Under the pieces are notes generated by a model, which was not told the origin of the DNA, did no database searches, and saw nothing but the letters and a program-made list of their open reading frames with translations. This document shows, piece by piece, positions 55,367 through 64,000 of a stretch of 64,000 bases of DNA. The position numbers and the translations under genes were made by a program. The stretch covers positions 186,001 to 250,000 of the forward strand of contig WTXD01000011.1 of the NCBI GenBank assembly GCA_022496205.1. The letters run 5' to 3'. How positions within the stretch are numbered: position 1 is the stretch's first letter; the number at the start of each line of letters is the position of its first letter. This DNA is from Gloeopeniophorella convolvens. Its lineage: Eukaryota > Basidiomycota > Agaricomycetes > Russulales.

Positions 55367-58300
55367 TCACGGCGCGTCCGCGACGCGCTTGATCGTGCGC
55401 CGCTCCCGCTCCCCGACGACGCGCACGAGCCCCTCAGCCTCCATCGCCCCAATCACCTCCCTAAACTCGCCCGCGTCGACGCGGATGCTGCTCTGCGCCG
55501 CGAGCCGCTGCACCGCGTCCGCCCAGCGCACCCCGCGCGTGCCCGCGGCGCCCGCGAGCAGCGCGAGCACCTCGCGCCGCATGTCCTCGCGCAGCCGGCG
55601 CTGCTGCGCGCCCGCGCCGCCGCCGCCGCCGCCCAGCAGGCCCATGTCGATCATGCCCGTCGTCGGGTCCAGCGCGGACGTGCGGATCGCGTCGCGCATG
55701 AGGCGGTGCGCCTCGTGCACGTCCGCCTCGGTGACGCTGCCCGCGAGCCGCATGCGCGCGTGCGCCTCCGCGAGGCGGATCATCGACTCGAGCTGGCGGG
55801 TCGTCGCCGTGATGCGCCGCTCGGCGGCGCGCGGGTCCGCGCCCGCGCTGCGCAGCTGGAGGTAGGCGTGCACGAGCGCGGTGCCGGCCGCCTCGGTGAT
55901 CGTCGGGTGCACGCGCGTGCGGCCGTAGTTGATGTACGCCGAGAGCTGGTCCAGCGGCTGCGGATGGGGTGTTAGGGCTAGGCTACGTGAGCGGCGGGCG
56001 GGGCACGCACGAGGATGTCCTCGCCGCCGGTCTCGGGGGCGTCCTCGAGGTAGAGCCCGACGAGGTGCTGCGCGAGGCGGCGGTCGAGCGCCTCGTCGAC
56101 CTCGTCGAGGACGAGGTAGAGCAGGTCGAAGCGCGAGATGAGCGTCGGCGGCAGGTCGATGTTGCGCGTGATCGGCTGGTTCACGTCGTATTTGGACCCG
56201 ACCGGGTTCGCGGCCGCGAGGAGCGACGTGCGCGCGTTGAGCGTCGTGATGATGCCGGCTTTCGCGATCGACACGGTTTGTTGTTCCTGGTGTGCGTGGG
56301 AGTGTGGTCAGCTGTGGGAGTGTGCAGGGCTGAGTATGCGGCCCACCATCACTTCGTGCAGGACGCTGCGCGTCGCTTCGGACATCTTGTCAAACTCGTC
56401 GATGCAGCAGACACCGCCGTCGCTCAGCACGAGCGCGCCGCTGTGGCCTGGGTTAGACACGCTCGCCCACATGGAGACAGTGACGGTGCTCACCTCTCCA
56501 GCACGAGCTGCTTCGAGTCTGGATCGCGCGTGACGTAGGCCGTCAGACCAACAGCGGACGAGCCCTTTCCAGAGGTGTACACGCCCCGAGGCGCGAGCTT
56601 GTGCACGTACTGTCGCAGCCGAATCAGACCCCCCAAGTTCGACGCACGCGCAGCGCCACCGTGACGCACCTGTAGAATCTGCGATTTGCTCGTACCGGGG
56701 TCGCCGACCAAGAGCACGTTGATGTCGCCGCGGTAGCGCGGCCCCCCGCCGCCGCCCCCGCGCGCGATGCTCTTGTTCGTCCCGCCAAAGAGTTGCAGCA
56801 GGATGCCCTTCTTGACGTCGTCCATCGCCCACACGCTCGGCGCGAGCGAGCGCGCGAGCAGCTCGTAGATGTCCGGCCGCTGGCCGAGCTCCTGCACGCG
56901 CTGCTCCATCTCCGCGCGCCGCGTGTGCGCGCCGTCCTCCTCGTCCTGCGCTTCCTCGCCGACGCCGCCGCCGCCCCCGACACCCGGCACGCGGTCGCCG
57001 CCCGCGGGGCGCGTGGACAGGTCGAGGCCGAGGCGCGCGTCCTGCCCAAGGCGCACGTGGACGACGTCGAGGAACGTCTTGAAGAGGCTCTTGATCGTGC
57101 GCTGGCGCGGGTTCACGCGCACGGGCACGCTGCGGAAGATGCCCGTCACGACGAGGCGGTCGCCCGGCTTGCTCACGTCGACCAGCTCGTCGTACACGCT
57201 CAGCGAGACCGTGTGCGGCGTCTGCCCGTCCGGCACCGCGTCGGGCGTCTCCTGCAGCCGGATGACCTGCCGGTCCGCGAACTCGCACCTGTTGTGCACG
57301 AGCGACATCGTGCCGACCGACGCGCAGACGTCGCGTGGGCATGCCCCGGGCTCGTCGATCTTGCCGCGGTCGATCTCAACCTGGACGGTGTGATTGCAGT
57401 TGAGGCAGCGGAAGAAGGCGACTTTCATGTCTGGGATGACGGGGGTAGCACGGATGACAAGGCCCTTGATGCATACGAGCTTGTCGGTGTCTAGAAAAAA
57501 AGCTCAGCTCAGCTCATGAGCGCGCCGCCTGACAGCTTACCCTGCGGGTTGAGACTGCGCATGTTGACAGTAGGCAGGCCAAACGGCCGAACCTTGTACA
57601 CCTTGCTCATGATCTCCGATATCTCTGCCTCGCCTTCCTCGCCAAGCATACTCTCGACTCCCGCCGCCTGATCCTCCTCCGCGAGCTCGAGCATGATGTC
57701 CTTCAGCACCTGGTCCATCGCCGGGATGACCTCCTGCGGGTACTTGACGAGCTGGCCATACAGCTTCTTGCTTGGCGGGAACGCGCGCAGGTTCTCGCAG
57801 TCCAGATTCAGGTTCGCCTCGCCCGTGACGCGCATCCGGCGGAGGTAGCCCTCGTACTGCAGCCCCTCGACCGCCGCCGCGGACGTCGACGCGCGCGTCG
57901 GCACGCCGAGCGCGCGGTCGTGCGCAACACGGTACTTGGGCTTGAAGCCCTTGATGAAGTCGCGGAACGCCTTCATCGTGTCCGCGAGGTTCACCGTCGT
58001 GCCCCAGATCGCGCGGATCTCGTCTGGCTCGTCCTCGGTCGGCTGCGCGGGCGCAGACAGCGGGATCGCGGCGGACGACGCGGGCAGCGAGAGCCGGTCC
58101 GCCTCGGAGGAGAGGTCGGGATTGGTCGTGCGCCCACGCGCCGCGCGCGTGCGCGAGGGTGTGAGGCTCAGGGAGGAGTGGATGTCACCTCGCCGGTTTA
58201 TCGGCGTCGCGACTCTGGCGGGACTCCTGCGCCGCGCATCAGCTTCAACTCGGTGCTCCGTCAAGGAACACGTACGATGGAAAGTCAAGGGGTTCCGAGC

Positions 58301-58685
58301 CCAGGTCCAAGCCAGCCATACCTGGAGCCCTCCTGGTGGGCGTCCTGTATGCATTTTTTGCGGGTGAGGACGACGATGGGAAATGCGCAGGGCTCGACGA
58401 GCCGGCTGCGAGAGCGATGACCACACATTCGAGACGCGACTGAGAGATAGACCCACGTGCAAACAAAGGTGTTCTGTTCCTCCTCGGAGTGCTGTACATT
58501 CCAACTGCACGCCGTGCAACTGCAGCGCGGAGGGGTGTGCCTGCTTGTGTAGACGGCGTCCCAGCGAGGAACAGTGGCTCAGGTGCCTGGCTCATCGATT
58601 GACCGCCCGCAGTGGGGGTTTGGGGAAGCACATCGGACATAGGCACATCGTCGGACGAAGGGATGGGGAGGGGTGAGGAGGACAT
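55367..58685 (-). CDS. MCM4: MCM4, subunit of the MCM2-7 replicative helicase
   Basis: Eight exons: 58685-58457, 58405-58276, 58226-57541, 57490-56670, 56609-56494, 56440-56347, 56286-56011 and 55957-55367, joining in frame to 980 aa. A Ser/Pro-rich N-terminus with TP/SP sites is followed by a zinc finger near residues 377-400 (CLNC then CPRDVC). The AAA+ core has Walker [10 protein letters not shown] (about 611), Walker [10 protein letters not shown] (about 673), sensor [15 protein letters not shown] and the Arg finger LISRFDLLY (about 743). [21 protein letters not shown] and HLVGLYLED identify MCM4. The C-terminus ends in a winged-helix region. An acidic and Gly-rich insert around 560-590 ([17 protein letters not shown]) replaces the usual linker. 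Confidence 0.95.
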
Positions 58686-58756
58686 GGTGGTGGTGGTGGT
58701 CGACGCGCAAGAGCCTTGAATTAGCGCGTCCGACGCGCTCGTCACACCGTGACACG

Positions 58757-58762
58757 ACGCGT
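58757..58762. promoter_or_regulatory. MluI cell-cycle box upstream of MCM4
   Basis: Palindromic ACGCGT 72 bases before the MCM4 ATG. In yeasts MBF binds this site to switch on replication genes at G1/S. GC-rich chance occurrence is possible. Confidence 0.4.
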
Positions 58763-58786
58763 CGAAGCGTCCACACAGGTCCACAC

Positions 58787-58794
58787 TTATATAA
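58787..58794 (-). promoter_or_regulatory. TATA-like box of MCM4
   Basis: TTATATAA about 100 bases upstream of the MCM4 start, on the minus strand; palindromic core. Confidence 0.45.
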
Positions 58795-59276
58795 CCGAAC
58801 TATAACAACATCACCACAAAACAGGGATAGAAATGAATCATGTGCACCGCCAGGCTAAGAGGTCAAAATCTGCGGAAATGACCAAAGTCGGGTTGCCAAG
58901 AGACGTCAAAGGGCCGGCCAGATCAATGGCGAGTACACGCCTTTCTCCAAACATGACCATGACTAGCCTTAGAGAAATCCTCGCAGGATTTGCACGGGGA
59001 TGTAAATGTAATGTGAGGAGCAAGCAGTGAGGAGCTTAAATGCGGATAGGAAACCATGGGGCCAAGGCATCAGCGTTGTCAACCATGACCTCTAAGCTAG
59101 GAGGCGACGCATACATATCTACGCAACGACATATCAGGTGCCCGGTGGAGTATGTAGTGAGCAAGTAGCGAGTGCGGGGAACCGAGTTCTCGAATGATCA
59201 GTATTGCAGGTCAAACAGACGGTACTCAGGATACAGAGGGATTGCAGCCATGCATGCCGGGGTGGGTAATGTGAGC

Positions 59277-61967
59277 CTACACATCTGCAAGGGTTCGAGC
59301 GACTTCCACGGTTCCGACTGCTGATGTACCGACCTCCCTGAACAAGCTGAGGGCCCTGTCTCGCCAGTACAAGCATGAAGGACTCCCGGTGCCTCCCGCC
59401 ATCTCAAGCTCCCGCACTGCACCATCGATGTACGGGCTGTGTTGTCCTTGAAGGATATCCTTCAGCAAGGCCAAAAGTTCGCTTATGGCCCAGCTCGGGG
59501 TCCAGCCCGAGACGATGCCACGGCCGGGAATTAGAGTGTCGCAGAGAAGATCGACGAGAACTCGCCGAGTCGCATCTGAACATATGCGCCGCCTTTGGGC
59601 AGACGTTAACGCCCGGAACGTGAGGATATAGAAAACGTAGTGGGAGTATGGGAGTATGGGAGGTTTGTCGAGCAGGAGTCGCTGTAACGCGATGAAGAAC
59701 AACTCGACAAGGAAGCCGAATCCGCCGTTGGCCTCGCAGTCCTTGGTGCGCCAGTATCTTCGTTCCTCCATACGTTTCCACGTGACATTCATGGGTGATC
59801 CGTTTGCGCGAAGCTCTCCCCAGATGCCTTGCAGCTCATTCGCCAAGTCTACGGCCCGCTCACCGGAAACAGCGTCCGTGTCCTCAATGATACGGCGTAG
59901 TCGGGGCCCAAAAGCGACCAATGTCTGGAGTATTGGTCCTGCAGGCACTAGCTGTCGCACAATGGAGTGCTCGTCCCTGAAAGACGTAGCAAGGGCTTGA
60001 ATTAAAGGAGAGGGCTCCGTACTGGTGTTCAGCAACGCGCCGGGAAAGAGGGAGCAGATATCTGAGACCACCCAGTGCAGCTGTGTCTGCTCGATTCTGT
60101 AGCATTCGGCTCTAATATTGTCAAGCTTCCTGATTTCCGTTCAACAGCTTCGGAGTGCATTTCTTACTCGTTCTTCGTCGTCATTTGGCGGGCCACCTTC
60201 AAGTGCGTCGCACAGGCCTTTTACGCATTGGAATCCTGAATGCAGGAGGCGGTCCACTGCGCGACATTGCTCAAGCGCTAAAGGATAGATAAACGAGGAG
60301 GGTATTGGGTCACCGGGTAGGGCTCCGAAAGTGAGAAGAGCAGTGCACATCAAGTGCATTTCGAATGGAATGGTGGACCCCGTAACATTGGGGAGCATTT
60401 TGAGAGCCGATTCATTGGCAACGCCCACGTCGATTAGCATCTTCTGCAGGGTAAATGGATCCCCGAATTCATCCATGGAAACACCCGTATGAATTGCGAG
60501 GAACGCGATGGATTCGATGCATGCGCGAGCACATGCGAGCTTCTCGCCCGAGGAAATTAGATTTGTACACGTTTCCAATGACCGCTTGACATTCTTGCAA
60601 AGCCCACGGACCGTACTGTGTGGGTGGATCTCCGGGAGAGGTTGGGTGAGAAGGTCACGCCAACGCCCGCCCGGAAAGAATGAGCCAATTGGTCCGCTGG
60701 GAAATGGTGCATCAGGGTGGGGGATCGGCAGAGCTAGGGCCTTGTCTTCGTCGCTGGCGCCACGTCGGGCGACCGTACGCCAGGTCGCAATGCCCCAGAC
60801 GCTATTGAAGGAAGCGGGAATGCTGAGCACCAGCTGTTCGATTTCGCTCTCCTCCGTCCGGTTGCTGATCAGCCACGCGATCGCTCGTGCGTCCCGAACC
60901 TGCCGCTCATCTGTCTCGTCCATAGCGAGCTGCATCCGGCCCTCTGCCATGTTCGTGCTGACGGGCTGAAGCGAGCCGCGATCGTGGTGCTTGTGGCCTC
61001 CGATCTTCTGGAAGAGGTACCAGAATAGCCCAGAGAATGGAGTCTGATATGATGACTGCGGGAGTATCACTGGGCCGATGACGGCCCAGATGTAGAAGGA
61101 GGCACATAAGGCCATGGGAATGACGGTAGCGATGGCAGCAGTGGTGTTGAGATGGAAGAGGAAGTCGGCGAGGCCCATGAAGAAGAGAAAAAGGGATATG
61201 TGAATAAGTGCAGGGACGACCTCGACCATGACGGACATGCGAGATCGCGTGGCGCCTTCGAAGAGGTATTGGCGCAGCCGGGCGCGCTTGAGAGCATGAT
61301 CGTATCTCTGGAAGAGATGGGTGTAGTAGCGGGCCCATTGCTGGATGATCGTCGCGAAGAGCGCAGCGGAGAGACTGAAGACGAGGCTCATGAACCAGTA
61401 GATGTTCACCCTGACGTCGGAGGACGATGGTGTAAAGCCAGGAAGGGGGACAAACGACGCTGGGTTGATGGGAGGTTGGGTACCATTCGAGGCCAGCTGT
61501 TGGGATATCTGAGCGAGGGACACGGCTGACTGTCGTCCGTAAAACACCGTTTCTTGTGCAGGATCAGACTGCAGATTCTTGTAGCTGTCGACAAGGAACG
61601 AGGTGAGGGTGGCGGAATACAAGCCGGCCTGTCGACGTAATATGATTGAGCACGTCGGTACCAACGCAGGAGGATGACAGCGTACGAATATGATGATGGA
61701 CTCCATGTCGCTCCTCCACGTTTCAATGAGAGCCTTGTCATGGTTTTCGGCATCTTTTCCATAAAGCGACCAGAGCGCGTTAGCGCTATCTCCGTAGTCT
61801 CTGGTTTTGGTATCATCGGCGTCCTCACGAGGCCGTGCTTGAGCAAAAGTCAGCGTGTGAGACCTCGTCCGTCCTATCACAGAATGAACAAACGTACGGG
61901 AAACCCACTCTGGTATCTCAACGTCGGGGGACTTGACCCTCGGCCAAAGGCGTCGCAATCTAGCCAT
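59277..61967 (-). CDS. DUF6535-family integral membrane protein
   Basis: Four exons: 61967-61898, 61837-61686, 61628-60168 and 60086-59277, joining in frame to 830 aa. The N-terminal third is the DUF6535 domain found almost only in Agaricomycetes: ALWSLYGKDAENHDKALIETWRSDMESIIIF, AGLYSATLTSFLVDSYKNLQ, then three strong helices (VNIYWFMSLVFSLSAALFAT, VVPALIHISLFLFFMGLADF and IATVIPMALCASFYIWAVIG) with IIQQWARYY between. The remaining 550 residues are soluble, helical and unlike known domains. Its function is unknown. Intron 1 is a multiple of three long, so an unspliced reading also stays open. The last junction (acceptor at 60087) is the least certain; an acceptor three bases away also keeps phase. 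Confidence 0.78.
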
Positions 61968-62349
61968 GAAACCTTAGACCTTGTGTCCTGGGTATGTGTG
62001 CGGTGTATCGGGAAGCCTGTAGCTTCACTGGGAAAACCTCGGTAGGGGACTGATTGGTGACCGAGTCTCTTATACCTGCGCTATCGATGACAAACATATG
62101 TGTACCGCAGTTGGGAAGACTGGGAGAAGTTGGGATGGCCAGATTTCATCGGGCAGTCACGCAGCAGCCAAGCAGCAGCTGTCTGGCGGGACGCGGGACG
62201 GGGAACGTCATGTGATGCACATCGTATCGTCCGACGAGTGTGCAACGACTTCAAAAATTTAGACTGGTGCGACTAGTAGAGTATCGTTACAGATCGTATG
62301 TACAGAGGCAGTGATCAAAGCGAGAGTACAAAGTGAAGTGATCTGGTCA
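61968..62349. other. DUF6535 gene promoter and 3' flank of the next gene
   Basis: About 380 bases, no gene or repeat seen. Confidence 0.5.
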
Positions 62350-63616
62350 TTATAAATTGGAGAGCCCCTTCGCCTCCCGCACCTCCTCCTCTGTCACCAC
62401 CTTGCCCTGGGTCTCCCGCTCGACCTCCTGGCCCAGCTCCCGCACACGCGCCTCGTCCTGCCCGATCAGCGAGACATACACGCCCCTCATGAGCAGCGGG
62501 TATGATCCCACGCGGACGCCCTCCTCCTTGACCCGCTTCTGCAGATCGGTGAGGTACGGCGCGATTGAGGACTCCGGTTGCCTGGCCCAAGCGTCAGCCC
62601 CGGTTCAAGCTTCAACACAGGGGGTGAGGCTCACGAAGTGAATATCTGGTGCCGGAAAGGCCGCTCAGAGGGAGGAGGGAGCGGCAAGAACGCCTTGAGC
62701 CCGTCCAGCATCTTCTGGAACAGCCCCGGGATGCCCGGGAACACGCAGAGCTTGCCCTCGAGCCGCACGACGGGCTGCAGTACCATCACCATCTCAACAT
62801 CACACAGACAACAGAAGCGAAGCGCGGCTTACGACCCAGATATCCTTTGCAATGAAGATCGTCTCCGCGCCGGCGGGGAAGAGCGCCATCCGCTCGCGAG
62901 CCTTGCGCTGCTCGTCCGTCTGCGTGTGGATCCACGGCCGGTGCTTGCTCAGCTCGATCATGCGGCGCAGCGTCTCGGCGTGGTGCTCGAGCGGCTGGTT
63001 GAACGCCTTCGCCAGTGACTCGTAGGTGATATCTGTGCACGCGATGAGTCTTCGCAGAGTGAGAAGGCTGGAAGGGGCCCGCGCACCGTCGTGCGTGGGG
63101 CCAATGCCCCCGCTCGTAATCACAAAGTCGTACTTCTGCACCATGCGCCGGCTCGCATCGATGCTATGCAGACCAGCGTACGTCAGCCCAGCAGAACCAG
63201 CTGTCCACGAGAAGGCGAGACGCACATCTCGTCCTCGTCGTCGGGGATAACCTCGATCCGCTTCCTAGGATGGATGTAGCTCTAGTATCGCCTAGCAAAG
63301 CGAGCGCGGCACGTACAGCTCGATCCCGTTCTCGAAGCAGTACCGCGCAAAGTAGTTCGAGTTCCGGTCAAGCGTCTTGCCGTTCAGGATCTCGTCACTA
63401 AGACGCAGAGTTTAGCTATGTAGGTACACAATACATTAATGGCATCTGCTTAGCGTGGACGCACCCGATCATTAACGCGCCAGCCGTCTTGATCCACCGC
63501 CCCTCACCCAGGGGGTTCGGCGGAACGGGAGACAATTCAAAGTGGACGTCGGCGGGCGGCGCGGCGGTGGTTGTGGGCGCAGCTGCGGCTGCGCTGGAGG
63601 GAGTCGGCGTGCTCAT
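62350..63616 (-). CDS. Molybdopterin-binding (MoaB/CinA-like) domain protein
   Basis: Seven exons: 63616-63465, 63397-63317, 63264-63226, 63163-63087, 63032-62833, 62774-62635 and 62581-62350, joining in frame to 306 aa. After an Ala/Thr/Pro-rich start comes a MoCF_biosynth fold: [64 protein letters not shown], then VVRLEGKLCVFPGIPGLFQKML. Fungal proteins of this type resemble CinA and the N-terminal half of human FAD synthase; they act in the cytosol or mitochondria, and hydrolysis of FAD or a pyridine nucleotide derivative is proposed for relatives. An in-frame upstream Met at 63685 adds MLPTARTCHRLLSLSRHLPT, a good mitochondrial presequence, so two products are possible. Confidence 0.82.
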
Positions 63617-64000
63617 GGTGCGGACAGTCGGGAGATGTCGGGAGAGGGAAAGCAGTCTATGACAAGTGCGTGCGGTCGGGAGCATGAGTGGGTCCGAGTC
63701 GTCCGAGCGGGCCCTCGTCGCAGTGCAGTGACGCGCTCGCAGGGCCTCCGACCGCGGCGGCGTTCCGTCTCCCGCGTCTCCGACATCTTATGCGCTACTT
63801 TCGCCAGGCACCGGGACTCGCAATACACCGCAGACCGTATTCGCTCCCACCATACAACGCGATCTGCGTATTATACACGAGTACACCACTCTGTCTACCA
63901 GCGGCACATACATCAAACCAAGCAGCCAGGCCCAAACCATAGGTGTAATAAATTAACTCAGACGGCCCAAAGGAAATAACGATCACTTGGACCCAATCGT
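63617..64000. other. Upstream region at window end
   Basis: The first 69 bases may be coding as a mitochondrial leader for the neighbour (start at 63685). The rest holds its promoter. Open frames here are mirrored and unsupported. The window ends without a further gene. Confidence 0.45.

Larger units (their letters stand above)
58686..59276. other. MCM4 promoter and DUF6535 gene 3' flank
   Basis: About 590 bases. It contains the MluI box and TATA-like element near MCM4; the rest is AT-richer with no coding frame. Confidence 0.5.

Noticed and set aside
1..64000. CRISPR arrays, operons, Shine-Dalgarno sites, prophage or integrated virus
   Set aside because: Spliced eukaryotic genes throughout; no regularly spaced repeats or viral genes were seen.

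Overview
This is nuclear DNA from a filamentous basidiomycete, most probably a wood- or litter-decaying Agaricomycete. The evidence is dense genes on both strands, many short GT-AG introns of about 45-70 nt, GC-rich coding sequence, and families typical of mushrooms: an F-box leucine-rich protein, a DUF6535 membrane protein, a CFEM protein, a KRE9/KNH1-like secreted protein, paired hotdog thioesterases, CAP59/CAP64-type capsule-gene homologues and an LSL-type pore-forming lectin. No viral, plasmid or organellar sequence was seen. A Polyporales origin is an inference only.

Layout. 1-4 kb holds two N-glycosylation genes, OST4 (+) and ALG11 (-). 4.3-6.8 kb holds two tandem hotdog thioesterase paralogues (-). 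7.8-13.7 kb holds an F-box protein (+), a small KRE9/KNH1-like secreted protein (+), a tiny element with terminal inverted repeats, and CDC20 (-). 14-24.6 kb holds a repeat-rich single-pass membrane protein (-), an MFS transporter (+), the intact LSL-type lectin (-) and a mitochondrial ABC1/ADCK-type kinase (+). 24.9-31 kb holds an FHA chromosomal-type protein with Ki-67-like motifs (-), a universal stress protein (-) and a WW-domain protein (+). 31-41.8 kb holds CSN1 (-), NOP53 (+), a GT69 CAP59/CMT1-like mannosyltransferase (-) head-to-head with a CAP64-like protein (+), ribosomal protein eL31 (-) and a CFEM GPI protein (+). 43.4-54.6 kb holds a four-TM protein (+), cyclin C SSN8 (-), RSA3 (+), a spliced tRNA-Gln(CTG) (+), a Zn2Cys6 regulator (-) and exopolyphosphatase PPX1 (-). 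55.4-64 kb holds MCM4 (-), a DUF6535 protein (-) and a molybdopterin-binding-domain protein (-).

Most of the window is conserved housekeeping sequence for glycosylation, the cell cycle and replication, ribosome assembly, the COP9 signalosome and Mediator. Accessory genes (lectin, MFS transporter, F-box, DUF6535, CFEM) lie between them. Several pairs are divergent with very short shared promoters: CAP59-like/CAP64-like 110 bp, USP/WW 158 bp, SSN8/RSA3 196 bp.

Exon boundaries were set by eye from splice signals and checked by reading-frame arithmetic. Three conserved genes (SSN8, RSA3, PPX1) each carry one 1-2 bp frame break in a low-complexity or homopolymer tract within 46-54 kb. That points to residual assembly error or allele-specific lesions rather than to ordinary introns. 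The best candidates for new biology are the Ki-67-like FHA protein, the capsule-like divergent gene pair and the small inverted-repeat element.
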